Shown here piece after piece: positions 14,871 through 23,279 of a DNA stretch of 32,160 nt. The stretch's first letter is position 1, and each line of letters opens with the position of its first letter. The stretch spans positions 1 through 32,160 of the forward strand of contig JAEZXX010000111.1 of NCBI GenBank assembly GCA_023419535.1. The letters are read 5' to 3'. A program made the position numbers and the translations under genes. The notes beneath the pieces are model-generated. The model made no database searches, had not been told where the DNA came from, and saw only the letters and a list, made by a program, of their open reading frames with translations. This stretch comes from Pseudomonadota bacterium. Lineage in GTDB: Bacteria > Pseudomonadota > Alphaproteobacteria > Rhizobiales > Rhizobiaceae.

Positions 14871-15899
14871 ATGACCCGCAAGTTCGCCGGAATCCTCCTC
14901 GGCGCCACCGTCCTCGCCGGCCCGGCCTTCGCCCAGTCCGCCGAGCCCGTTCAGGTCGCCGGATCCTCGACGGTTCTGCCTTATTCGCAGATCGTCTCGG
15001 AGAACTTCTCCGAGGTCTATCCCGACTTCCCGACCCCGGTCATCGAATCGGGCGGCACGGGCGGCGGCTTCACCCAGTTCTGCTCGGGCGTCGGCTCCAA
15101 CACGATCGACATTGCGAACGCCTCGCGCCCGATCACCGACAACGAGAAGCAGGCCTGCGCCGCCAACGGCGTGACCGACATCCAGGAAGTGCAGTTCGGC
15201 TACGACGGCATCGTCTTCGCCTCGGCCGCCGACCGTGACTCGTTCGCGCTGACGCCCGAGATCGTCTACAACGCGCTGGCCGCCCGCATCGTCGTCGACG
15301 GCGAGCTCGTCGACAACCCGCACCAGAACTGGTCGGACGTCGACCCGTCCCTTCCGAACCAGCCGATCGTGACCTTCATCCCGGCCGAGAACCACGGCAC
15401 GCGCGAAGTGTTCGAAGTGGCGCTGATCGAGCCGGGCTGCGAGAGCTCGGGCGCGCTCGAGGCCTTCGAGGCGGCCGGCGAGGACGAGGATGCCTGCCTG
15501 GCGCTGCGCGGCGGCAACTTCGTCACCGACATCTCGGGCGACTACACCGAGACCCTGTCGCGCATCGGCGCGAACCCGGACGGCGTCGGCGTCTTCGGCC
15601 TCGCCTTCTACGAGCAGAACCAGGATCGCCTCCAGGTCGCGACCATCGACGGCATCACGCCTTCGGTCGAGACGATCTCGACCGGCGAGTACCCGGTCTC
15701 GCGTCCGCTGTTCTTCTACGTGAAGACGGCGCATGTCGGCGTCATCCCGGGCCTGTCGGAGTTCGTCGAGTTCTTCCTCGACGAGCAGATGATCGGCGCC
15801 GACGGCCCGCTCGCCCAGTACGGCCTCGTTCCGGCGCCGGACGCCGAGCGCGAGGAGTTCCGCACCAAGTTCGCGGACGGCACCACGATCGATCTCTGA
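14871..15899 (+). CDS. pstS: Phosphate ABC transporter periplasmic binding protein PstS
   Basis: 342 residues from ATG 14871 (GTG 14868 is equally possible; AGGAG at 14854-14858). The signal peptide MTRKFAGILLGATVLAGPAFA is probably cut after Ala21. Mature PstS captures phosphate in the periplasm; the binding motifs VAGSSTVLPYS (near the mature start), ESGGTGGGFTQFC, IANASRPI and NHGTREVFE are visible. The protein has four cysteines in two pairs after the signal peptide. It is the first gene after the Pho box and is separated from pstC by 73 bp holding a strong hairpin, which fits the need for far more PstS than permease. Confidence 0.97.
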   Translation: MTRKFAGILLGATVLAGPAFAQSAEPVQVAGSSTVLPYSQIVSENFSEVYPDFPTPVIESGGTGGGFTQFCSGVGSNTIDIANASRPITDNEKQACAANGVTDIQEVQFGYDGIVFASAADRDSFALTPEIVYNALAARIVVDGELVDNPHQNWSDVDPSLPNQPIVTFIPAENHGTREVFEVALIEPGCESSGALEAFEAAGEDEDACLALRGGNFVTDISGDYTETLSRIGANPDGVGVFGLAFYEQNQDRLQVATIDGITPSVETISTGEYPVSRPLFFYVKTAHVGVIPGLSEFVEFFLDEQMIGADGPLAQYGLVPAPDAEREEFRTKFADGTTIDL

Positions 15900-15912
15900 T
15901 CGACGACCGATA

Positions 15913-15938
15913 TCGGCGGCGGAGCGATCCGCCGCCGA
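15913..15938 (+). promoter_or_regulatory. pstS 3' stem-loop with GCGA tetraloop
   Basis: TCGGCGGCGGA (15913-15923) and TCCGCCGCCGA (15928-15938) form a perfect 11-bp stem closed by a GNRA-type loop, GCGA. Only a few T follow, so it is more likely an mRNA 3'-end stabiliser or partial attenuator inside the pst transcript than a full terminator. Confidence 0.8.
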
Positions 15939-15972
15939 ACGCCTTTCCGGCTTCTCCCTGCGACGGGTCCCC

Positions 15973-17457
15973 ATGTCGACGACGACGATCATCCTCATCG
16001 TTCTGGCGATCGCGGTCGCGGCCTTCGCCTTGGCGCAGCGGCGCAGCCGCTTCATCGCCGACCAGGCCGGGGCCCGGCTCCATTCGCGTCCGGTCTATCA
16101 CGGCGCCTACGCCTTCTGCCTCGCCTCCATTCCCGCGCTCGCCCTTCTGGCCGTCTGGTCCATCACCGCGCCCATGGTGATCGGGGCCTCCGTCACGGCC
16201 TCCCTGCCGGACGATCTCGGTCCCCAGCTGCGCGCCTTTCCCGCGCTCGTCGGCGGCATCGTCGACGCTCTGGCGCAGGGGCTTCGCTCGCTGCCCGAGC
16301 ACGAGCGCGCGGCCGCAGCCGCGATGCCGCTCGACGAGCTGCGCCCCATCCTCCAGGCCCGCGGTTATCCGATCGCGGCCGTGGCCCAGGACTTCATGAT
16401 CCCGGCCGCACTCCTTCAGATCGAACTGCAGGATTCCAGCCGCCCGCTGATGACGGCCGCCGTCCTCCTCGTCTCGCTGGCCGGCGCCGGGTTCGCGCTC
16501 TGGCGCCAGTCGCTGCGCCAGCGGGTGCGCGACCGCGTCGAGGCGATCGTGCGCGCCTTCCTCATCATCGCCTCCTCGATCGCGATCCTGACGACGGTCG
16601 GCATCGTGCTCTCGATGGTCTTCGAGGCGCGCGAGTTCTTCACCTACATCCCAATCCACGAGTTCCTGTTCGGAACGGTCTGGGAGCCGCGCTTCGCCGC
16701 CGCTGGCACGACGCAGGCCGGACAGTTCGGCCTCGTGCCGCTGCTCGCCGGCACGCTCTACATCGCGCTCGTCGCCATGCTCTTCGCGGTGCCGACCGGA
16801 CTCTTCGCGGCGATCTACATGGCCGAGTACGCGAGCAACCGGACGCGCTCCTTCGTCAAGCCGTTGCTCGAGGTGCTGGCCGGCATCCCGACCATCGTCT
16901 ACGGCTTCTTCGCGCTGATCACGGTCGGCCCGTTCCTGCGCGACCTCTCCGCGCAGCTCTCCTCGATCGCGGGCCAAGGCTTCGTGCCCTTCATCCAGGC
17001 GCAGTCGGTGCTGACGGCCGGCCTCGTGATGGGCATCATGCTCATCCCCTTCGTCTCCTCGCTCTCCGACGACGTCATCACGGCCGTGCCCCGCTCGCTC
17101 CGCGACGGTTCGCTCGGTCTCGGCGCGACGCGCTCGGAGACGATCAAGAAGGTGGTGCTGCCCGCCGCCCTTCCGGGCATCGTCTCGGCGCTGCTGCTGA
17201 CGATGTCGCGCGCCATCGGCGAGACGATGATCGTGGTGCTCGCGGCCGGCATCGCGGCCAACCTCACCATCAACCCCTTCGAGGCGATGACGACGGTCAC
17301 CATCAAGATCGTCTCGCAGCTCACCGGCGACATCGACTTCACTTCGCCGCAGAGCCTCGTCGCCTTCGCGCTCGGCCTGACGCTCTTCGTCATCACGCTG
17401 GGGCTCAACGTCGTCGCGCTGCAGATCGTGCGCCGTTATCGGGAGCAGTACGAATAA
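15973..17457 (+). CDS. pstC: Phosphate ABC transporter permease PstC (long form)
   Basis: 494 residues against ~320 in E. coli. The C-terminal ~250 residues are the permease domain, with the EAA-type loop VITAVPRSLRDGSLGLGATRSETIKKVVLPAALPGI and the sequence SRAIGETMIV. The extra N-terminal ~190 residues include a membrane helix at 5-22, a second at about 45-70, a soluble periplasmic stretch and another helix at about 158-176; this matches the DUF3708-type N-terminal extension common in alphaproteobacterial PstC. With PstA it forms the inner-membrane pore for phosphate. ATG 15973 is the start; the stop overlaps the pstA start by one base (TAATG). Confidence 0.95.
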   Translation: MSTTTIILIVLAIAVAAFALAQRRSRFIADQAGARLHSRPVYHGAYAFCLASIPALALLAVWSITAPMVIGASVTASLPDDLGPQLRAFPALVGGIVDALAQGLRSLPEHERAAAAAMPLDELRPILQARGYPIAAVAQDFMIPAALLQIELQDSSRPLMTAAVLLVSLAGAGFALWRQSLRQRVRDRVEAIVRAFLIIASSIAILTTVGIVLSMVFEAREFFTYIPIHEFLFGTVWEPRFAAAGTTQAGQFGLVPLLAGTLYIALVAMLFAVPTGLFAAIYMAEYASNRTRSFVKPLLEVLAGIPTIVYGFFALITVGPFLRDLSAQLSSIAGQGFVPFIQAQSVLTAGLVMGIMLIPFVSSLSDDVITAVPRSLRDGSLGLGATRSETIKKVVLPAALPGIVSALLLTMSRAIGETMIVVLAAGIAANLTINPFEAMTTVTIKIVSQLTGDIDFTSPQSLVAFALGLTLFVITLGLNVVALQIVRRYREQYE

Positions 17458-18755
17458 TGAGCGAGACGCTTCTGAAGGCGCCGCCGCGCCGCGACATCGG
17501 GATCAAGCGCCGCTACGCCGCCGAGCGACGCTTCAAGGCCTACGGCATCTCCGCGATCGCGGTCGGCCTGTTCTTCCTCGTCTGGCTGCTGTGGACGGTG
17601 GTCAGCCAGGGCTACACCTCCTTCTGGCAGACCGAGCTGCGGCTTCCCGTCAGCTTTCCGGTGGAGATGTTCGAGCCGGACGAGAACGGCGTCATCGACG
17701 GGGACCGCTTGCTGCGCGCGAACTACCCCGCGCTCGCGCAGGACGCCATCGTCGCCCGGCTCGGCATCGATCCGGAGAACCGTCAGGAGGTGTCGCAGGC
17801 CAACGCCATGGTCAGCCGCGGCGTGCGCACGCTACTCCGCGACGTCGTGATCGACGACCCGCAGGTCGTGGGCACGACGCAGGAGGTGTGGCTTCCGGCG
17901 GACTCGATCATCGATTCGACCGTCAAGGGGAACTACAATCTCTCGGTGGACGAAGCGCGGCGGCCCGTGAGCGACCTTCAGCTGCGCTACATCGCCGAGC
18001 TCGAAGCCGCGGGCGATCTCGCCCAGCGCTTCAACACCGGCCTCTTCACCTTCGGCGCCTCCTCGCGCGCCGAGACGGCGGGCGTCGGCGTCGCCATCGT
18101 CGGCTCCTTCATGATGATGCTGATCGTGCTCCTCCTGGCGCTGCCCATCGGCGTCGCGGCGTCGATCTATCTGGAGGAGTTCGCGCCCAAGAATAAGTTC
18201 ACCGACCTCATCGAGGTGAACATCAACAACCTCGCGGCGGTGCCCTCCATCGTCTTCGGCCTGCTGGGCCTGGCCGTCTTCATCAACTATTTCGGCATGC
18301 CCCGCTCGGCCGCGCTCGTCGGCGGGCTGGTGCTGACCTTGATGACGCTGCCCACCATCATCATCGCGACGCGCGCCGCGCTCCGGGCCGTCCCGCCCTC
18401 GATCCGCGCGGCGGCGCTGGGGCTCGGGGCCTCGCGCAACCAGATGGTCTTCCACCACGTCCTGCCGCTCGCCGCGCCCGGCATCCTGACGGGCACGATC
18501 ATCGGGCTCGCGCAGGCGCTGGGCGAGACCGCGCCGCTGCTCCTCATCGGCATGGTCGCCTTCGTCGCCGACTATCCGGGCGGTCCGATGGACGCGGCGA
18601 CCGCGCTTCCCGTGCAGATCTTCATGTGGGCGAACGAGGCCGACCGCGCCTTCGTCGAACGCACTTCCGGCGCGATCATCGTCCTCCTCCTCTTCCTCGC
18701 GGTCATGAACATCGCCGCCATCCTCCTGCGCCGCCGCTTCGAGCGCCGCTGGTAG
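17457..18755 (+). CDS. pstA: Phosphate ABC transporter permease PstA (long form)
   Basis: 432 residues. After a basic cytoplasmic start and a first helix at about 30-51 comes a soluble region of ~150 residues (about 55-200), a DUF3333-type insertion typical of long PstA proteins; the permease domain then starts at about 200, with the EAA-type loop ALRAVPPSIRAAALGLGASRNQMVFHHVLPLAAPGI. The start is locked by the TAATG overlap with pstC, and pstB begins 8 bp after the stop. Together these give a translationally linked pstCAB block. Function: second permease subunit of the high-affinity phosphate importer. Confidence 0.95.
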   Translation: MSETLLKAPPRRDIGIKRRYAAERRFKAYGISAIAVGLFFLVWLLWTVVSQGYTSFWQTELRLPVSFPVEMFEPDENGVIDGDRLLRANYPALAQDAIVARLGIDPENRQEVSQANAMVSRGVRTLLRDVVIDDPQVVGTTQEVWLPADSIIDSTVKGNYNLSVDEARRPVSDLQLRYIAELEAAGDLAQRFNTGLFTFGASSRAETAGVGVAIVGSFMMMLIVLLLALPIGVAASIYLEEFAPKNKFTDLIEVNINNLAAVPSIVFGLLGLAVFINYFGMPRSAALVGGLVLTLMTLPTIIIATRAALRAVPPSIRAAALGLGASRNQMVFHHVLPLAAPGILTGTIIGLAQALGETAPLLLIGMVAFVADYPGGPMDAATALPVQIFMWANEADRAFVERTSGAIIVLLLFLAVMNIAAILLRRRFERRW

Positions 18756-18763
18756 CCGATCAG

Positions 18764-19579
18764 ATGGATATCCCCATGCACAAGCTCGTCTCCGAGCCGT
18801 TGACGGTTCCGGCTCCCAACGCCCCGATCAAGATGAAGGGCGAGAAGGTCGACGTCTTCTACGGCGCCAAGCAGGCGCTCTACGAGGTCGGCATCGACAT
18901 TCCCGAGCGGCAGGTCACCGCGCTGATCGGACCGTCCGGCTGCGGCAAGTCGACCTTCCTGCGGTGCCTGAACCGCATGAACGACACGATCGAGGGCGCC
19001 CGCGTCGAAGGCAAGATCACGCTCGACGGCGAAGACATCTACGACAAGCATCTCGACGTCGTGGAGCTTCGCGCCCGCGTCGGCATGGTCTTCCAGAAGC
19101 CGAACCCCTTCCCGAAGTCGATCTTCGACAATGTCGGCTACGGGCCGAAGATCCACGGCCTCGCCAAGGGCAAGGCCGATCTGGAGGAGATCGTCGTCAC
19201 CTCCCTGAAGAAGGCCGGCCTCTTCGAGGAGGTGAAGGACCGCCTGCACGAGCAGGGCACGGGCCTGTCGGGCGGCCAGCAGCAGCGCCTGTGCATCGCG
19301 CGGGCCATCGCGGTCTCGCCCGAGGTCATCCTGATGGACGAGCCGTGCTCGGCGCTCGACCCGATCGCCACCGCCACCATCGAGGCGCTGATCGACGAGC
19401 TGAAGCGCAACTTCACCATCGTCATCGTGACGCATTCCATGCAGCAGGCCGCGCGCGTCTCGCAGCGCACCGCCATGTTCCATCTGGGCCGCATCGTCGA
19501 GGTCGGACCGACCGAGAAGATGTTCCAGAACCCGGACGACAAGCGCACGCGCGACTACATCACCGGCCGCTTCGGCTGA
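18764..19579 (+). CDS. pstB: Phosphate ABC transporter ATP-binding protein PstB
   Basis: 271 residues from ATG 18764 (a second in-frame ATG is at 18776). Walker A GPSGCGKST (56-64), the Q-loop region VFQKPNPFPKSIFDN, the signature GLSGGQQQRLCIARA, Walker B VILMDEPCSALDP and the H-loop VTHSMQQA are all intact. The frame is open upstream into pstA but the family start is clear. It powers phosphate import and takes part in the Pst-PhoU-PhoR signal. Start 8 bp after pstA. Confidence 0.97.
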   Translation: MDIPMHKLVSEPLTVPAPNAPIKMKGEKVDVFYGAKQALYEVGIDIPERQVTALIGPSGCGKSTFLRCLNRMNDTIEGARVEGKITLDGEDIYDKHLDVVELRARVGMVFQKPNPFPKSIFDNVGYGPKIHGLAKGKADLEEIVVTSLKKAGLFEEVKDRLHEQGTGLSGGQQQRLCIARAIAVSPEVILMDEPCSALDPIATATIEALIDELKRNFTIVIVTHSMQQAARVSQRTAMFHLGRIVEVGPTEKMFQNPDDKRTRDYITGRFG

Positions 19580-19585
19580 CCGGAC

Positions 19586-19633
19586 GGGGCGCCGCGCCCC
19601 GAAGGCCGCGTGGAGGCTTTCGGGGAGCGCCCC
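19586..19633 (+). promoter_or_regulatory. Competing hairpins between pstB and phoU
   Basis: Three overlapping stems can form: GGGGCGC (19586-19592) with GCGCCCC (19594-19600, at most five or six pairs in practice); CCCCGAAGGCC (19597-19607) with GGCTTTCGGGG (19615-19625, 11 pairs including one G-U); and GGGG (19622-19625) with CCCC (19630-19633). Because they share bases, only some can exist together. Confidence 0.55.
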
Positions 19634-19697
19634 AGTGCAGAGATTGGAAGCGGCCGACGCGTTCGAGCACACGCGCGGCGCCTTCGGGGAGAAGAGC

Positions 19698-20429
19698 ATG
19701 CCCGGACACATCGTTTCGTCCTACGACGACGAGCTGAAAGCCATCCTGCGCCGCATCTCCGAGATGGGCGGGCAGGCCGAGCGGATGGTGGAGCAGTCGG
19801 TCGCCGCGCTGATGAAGAGCGACATGCAGCTCGCCCAGCGCGTCATCGCCGACGACCGCCTGCTCGACGAGGCGCAGCGCGAGCTCGACGAACACGCCAT
19901 CCGCACCATCGCCAAGCGCCAGCCGATGGCGCAGGACCTGCGCGAGATCGTGGGCGCCATCCGCATCTCCAACGATCTGGAGCGCATCGGCGACCTCGGC
20001 AAGAACATCGCCAAGCGGGTCATCGCCGTCCACGAGCACGGGCAGCCGGTCAAGCTCGTGCGCGGCCTCGAGCACCTGTCCGGTCTGGCGCTGGAGCAGC
20101 TGAAGGAGGTGCTCGACGCCTACGCCCGCCGCGACGAGGACCGGGCCGAGATGGTGCGGGCGCGCGACGAGGAGATCGATGCGATGTACACGTCGATCTT
20201 CCGCGAGCTCCTGACCTACATGATGGAGGACCCGCGCAACATCACCGCCTGCACGCATCTGTTGTTCTCCGCCAAGAACATCGAGCGCATCGGCGACCAC
20301 GCGACCAACATCGCCGAGACGATCTACTACATCAAGACCGGCAACCAGGTGGAGGGCGAGCGTCCGAAGGACGACCGCACGCACGCGATCGTCGCCGATC
20401 CCGGCGGAACCGTGGGGACGGTCCTGTGA
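19698..20429 (+). CDS. phoU: Phosphate signalling protein PhoU
   Basis: 243 residues from ATG 19698, with GGGGAGAAG (19686-19694) as ribosome site. Two repeated three-helix units carry the family metal-binding signatures, here RISNDLERIGDLGKNIAKR and SAKNIERIGDHATNIAE. PhoU connects the Pst transporter to PhoR and represses PhoB activation when phosphate is plentiful. The frame is open upstream to a GTG at 19635, but the added residues are not conserved. The stop overlaps phoB by four bases (GTGA), so the two are coupled. Confidence 0.96.
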   Translation: MPGHIVSSYDDELKAILRRISEMGGQAERMVEQSVAALMKSDMQLAQRVIADDRLLDEAQRELDEHAIRTIAKRQPMAQDLREIVGAIRISNDLERIGDLGKNIAKRVIAVHEHGQPVKLVRGLEHLSGLALEQLKEVLDAYARRDEDRAEMVRARDEEIDAMYTSIFRELLTYMMEDPRNITACTHLLFSAKNIERIGDHATNIAETIYYIKTGNQVEGERPKDDRTHAIVADPGGTVGTVL

Positions 20430-21136
20430 CGACGGGCCCCCACATCGCGGTCGTCGAGGACGACGAGGCGCTGGGCGTTCTCCTGCGCTACAATCTGGAG
20501 GCCGAGGGCTATTCGGCCGAGGTGATCGCGCGCGGCGACGAGGCCGATCTGCGCCTTCGCGAAAAGGTGCCCGATCTCCTGATCCTCGACTGGATGCTGC
20601 CGGGCCTCTCCGGCGTCGAGCTCTGCCGGCGCCTGCGCCTGCGCTCCGAGACGCAGCGCCTGCCGATCCTGATGCTGACGGCGCGCGGCGAGGAGGACGA
20701 GCGAGTCCGGGGTCTCTCGGTCGGCGCCGACGACTACGTGGTGAAGCCCTTCTCCACGCTGGAGCTGATGGCGCGCATCCGCGCCATGCTGCGCCGGGCG
20801 AGCCCCGAGCGGGTGGCGACGCAGCTCAGCGCCGGCGACCTCGACCTCGACCGCGAGACGCGCCGCGTGCGCCGCGCGGGGCGCGAGGTGCGCCTCGGCC
20901 CGACGGAGTTCAAGCTTCTGGAGTTCCTGATGCAGGCGCCGGGCCGCGTCTTCTCGCGCGAGCAGCTGCTCGACGGGGTCTGGGGGCAGGGGATCTATGT
21001 CGACGAGCGGACCGTCGACGTCCATGTCGGGCGCCTGCGCAAGGCCATCAATCGCGGCCGCCTGCGCGACCCCATCCGCACCGTGCGCGGCGCCGGCTAC
21101 TCGCTCGACGAGACGTTTGCGGCCAAGTCGGCTTGA
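20426..21136 (+). CDS. phoB: Phosphate regulon response regulator PhoB
   Basis: 236 residues from GTG 20426, overlapping the phoU stop by four bases. Receiver domain 1-125: acidic pair Glu11/Asp12/Asp13 in VVEDDE, phosphoacceptor Asp55 in ILDWMLPG, and the conserved Lys in DDYVVKPF. The winged-helix OmpR-type DNA-binding domain follows (about 135-232: LGPTEFKLLEFLMQAPGRVFSREQLLDGVWG, then RTVDVHVGRLRKAI and RTVRGAGYSL). Phosphorylated PhoB binds Pho boxes such as the one at 14747, giving positive feedback on the operon. It is last in the operon and is followed by a small hairpin and a repeat. Confidence 0.96.
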   Translation: MTTGPHIAVVEDDEALGVLLRYNLEAEGYSAEVIARGDEADLRLREKVPDLLILDWMLPGLSGVELCRRLRLRSETQRLPILMLTARGEEDERVRGLSVGADDYVVKPFSTLELMARIRAMLRRASPERVATQLSAGDLDLDRETRRVRRAGREVRLGPTEFKLLEFLMQAPGRVFSREQLLDGVWGQGIYVDERTVDVHVGRLRKAINRGRLRDPIRTVRGAGYSLDETFAAKSA

Positions 21137-21155
21137 GGCGCTGCTGACGCCCTCT

Positions 21156-21170
21156 CCTCGGACGCCGAGG
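21156..21170 (+). terminator. Small hairpin after phoB
   Basis: CCTCGG (21156-21161), loop ACG, CCGAGG (21165-21170), 20 bp after the phoB stop and just before repeat copy 2. No T-tract; weak as an intrinsic terminator. Confidence 0.35.
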
Positions 21171-21176
21171 GCACAT

Positions 21177-21220
21177 GCCCTCATCCCCCTGCCGGGACCT
21201 TCTCCCCGAGGGGGAGAAGG
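21177..21220. repeat. Rhizobial-type intergenic repeat, copy 2 (RIME/REP-like)
   Basis: GCCCTCATCC... leads into CCTTCTCCCC (21198-21207), loop GAG, GGGGAGAAGG (21211-21220). The first 31 bases differ from the copy at 4815 at two positions only. It lies between phoB and a convergent gene. Confidence 0.7.
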
Positions 21221-21259
21221 CGGCGCGTTGTCGGGTCTGCTCGTCCGGTACCCGTCGCC

Positions 21260-21583
21260 CTAGCGGAAGGTGAAGCGCGAGACTTCGCAGACGTTGACGC
21301 CGTATTCGACGTCTTCCCGCCCGCTTTCGAACTGGGCCTTGAAGTCGAAGACGCAGAAGCCGGTGCCGTCATCGTAGTCGACGCGGACCTCGGCGCCGGG
21401 CATCAGCACGTCCTCGCCCAGGATGTCCTCTTCCCACTCGTTGGTGCCGGTGTTCGAACCGTAGAGGTAGAAGATCGGCTCGCTCGCCCCGTTGTGGATC
21501 ACGACCCGTCGGTCGAGCGCCGAAGCCGCGGTCGCGGACAGGAGGACGGAAGCGCTGATCAGCGCGGCGACAAGACTCCGCAT
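21260..21583 (-). CDS. Small secreted protein of unknown function
   Basis: 107 residues from ATG 21583. A signal peptide (MRSLVAALISASVLLSATAASA) is followed by a mature part of ~85 residues with the motifs RRVVIHNGASEPIFYLYGSN, NEWEEDILG, MPGAEVRVDYDDGTGFCVFDF and YGVNVCEVSRFTF. I recall similar small periplasmic proteins widely in alphaproteobacteria but know of no function. Two cysteines in the second half (GFC and NVC) could form a disulfide. Predominantly beta. Upstream, the frame is open to 21634 but that leader is not hydrophobic. It is convergent with phoB across the repeat. Confidence 0.78.
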   Translation of the reverse strand: MRSLVAALISASVLLSATAASALDRRVVIHNGASEPIFYLYGSNTGTNEWEEDILGEDVLMPGAEVRVDYDDGTGFCVFDFKAQFESGREDVEYGVNVCEVSRFTFR

Positions 21584-21949
21584 GGGAGGTGCTCCGTTGA
21601 CGGCATCCCACCATCGGATGCCACGCCGCCACATTGCGGCCTCATTCCTTTACTCCCAACCTTCCGCAGTGTCACCAGGACTCTTGCTTGCGGATCGATC
21701 CTGACCGCCGGGGCGGTGTTCGACTTGCCTGCGTCCCCCACTTCCAAGGAAGAGGGGTCGGAGGGCGGATGAAAGAATGGAGGGGAAGAGCTGTCGCAGC
21801 CGCGCTGCGCATCGCCGCGGCACCGTCGCGAGAGACTGGACGGCCGGGCGAAGAACCGTTCCCCTTCGCCGTCCTGGACGAAGGGCGGCGAAGGGGAACG
21901 CGCGGGATCGGCGCTGAACGCGCCGGCCCGTCTCGTCGGCGAGGCGGCC
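21584..21949. other. Intergenic region without a gene; two inverted repeats
   Basis: I see no gene in these 366 bases. A perfect 15-bp inverted repeat, CGTTCCCCTTCGCCG (21857-21871) with CGGCGAAGGGGAACG (21886-21900), 14-nt loop, lies downstream of the leftward gcrA-DUF3297 pair and may end or stabilise its transcript. A small palindrome with arms CCCC/GGGG and CTTC/GAAG around 21736-21757 resembles the rhizobial repeats. No promoter for the small secreted protein was convincing. Confidence 0.5.
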
Positions 21950-22210
21950 TCAGCCCTGGGCCGAGCCGTCGTCCCGCAGATAGGGCTCGACCTCGCCCTT
22001 CAGCTTGATCGTCAGAGGCTTGCCCTTGCGGTCGAGCGTCTTGCCGGCCGCCACGCGGATCCAGCCCTCCGACACGCAATATTCCTCGACATTGGTCTTC
22101 TCGGCGCCCTTGAAGCGGATGCCGATGCCGCGCTCCAGAAGCGCGGCGTCGTGGAAGGGGCTGTCGGGATCGTTCGACAGGCGGTCGGGCAGGGTCGTCG
22201 CGTCCGCCAT
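21950..22210 (-). CDS. DUF3297 family protein
   Basis: 86 residues from ATG 22210. Matches the short DUF3297 family: LPDRLSNDPDSPFHDAALLERGIGIRFKGAEKTNVEEYCVSEGWI, then RVAAGKTLDRKGKPLTIKLKG and VEPY. The function is unknown; the family is widespread in proteobacteria. No signal peptide or membrane segment, so it is cytoplasmic. It starts three bases after the gcrA stop on the same strand, so it is cotranscribed with gcrA and probably translationally coupled. A 15-bp inverted repeat follows about 50 bp beyond its stop. Confidence 0.88.
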   Translation of the reverse strand: MADATTLPDRLSNDPDSPFHDAALLERGIGIRFKGAEKTNVEEYCVSEGWIRVAAGKTLDRKGKPLTIKLKGEVEPYLRDDGSAQG

Positions 22211-22213
22211 CGG

Positions 22214-22792
<579 letters not shown>

Positions 22793-23074
22793 CGGGAATG
22801 GTCCTCGTGCTCTCAACGCGCGGCCCTATGGCGAATCCGTCCTCGACCCCGGGAGCCGCATGCCCCGGGAAATATCTACATGTATGAGAAACTGAAGTCC
22901 GCCGCGCGATATCTGGTATGTGCGGAAACATTAACGTATGGCCGGACTCGCTGACAAGGCGAGCATGGCGCCGCACGAATCGAAATGCGGCTTATCCCCA
23001 GCTTGCCGCCTCCCGCAGACCGGGCCTCGGGCGCGCGCCTTGCGGGCCCGGCACCGGACGTGCCGGGGGCCGCG
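22793..23074. other. gcrA/argD intergenic region with GANTC sites
   Basis: No gene is visible. GANTC sites for CcrM methylation occur at 22833 (GAATC), 22945 (GACTC) and 22977 (GAATC), and two more lie at 23121 and 23150 in the argD leader. A perfect 8-bp stem CCCGGCAC/GTGCCGGG (23047-23067) sits just before the argD -35. On the minus strand TTGTCA (22957-22952) lies beside the GACTC site and could be a gcrA -35, but no good -10 is seen. Confidence 0.5.
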
Positions 23075-23105
23075 TTGACAATGCGCGCCGCGGCCATGGT
23101 ATAGA
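23075..23105 (+). promoter_or_regulatory. Promoter of argD-argF-hslO
   Basis: A perfect -35 TTGACA (23075-23080) and TATAGA (23100-23105) are separated by 19 bp, somewhat long. The predicted leader is ~165 nt and carries GANTC sites at 23121-23125 and 23150-23154. Confidence 0.6.
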
Positions 23106-23279
23106 ACGCTCGGACGATTTGAATCCACGCGTCAGGCTCTCCGGACATCGATTCCGATGCCCGGGCCGATGCTGGAGACGACGCCTCGACACGCTTGGAG
23201 ATGGTCCGGAAGCCTGCCGCCCGCAGGCTTCGTTCGTTTCTGAGACCGCCGTACCGTTCACCTGCCGGAAGTCCCTGCC

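Noticed and set aside
12288..16055. A 1255-codon open frame on the minus strand
   Set aside because: It lies opposite the membrane protein, phoR and pstS, all of which have clear motifs. Its translation is Arg/Ala/Gly-rich low complexity, as expected for antisense frames in GC-rich DNA.
22929..22936. A CtrA binding site (TTAA-N7-TTAA) upstream of gcrA
   Set aside because: Only one half, TTAAC, is present; no second half at the required spacing on either strand.
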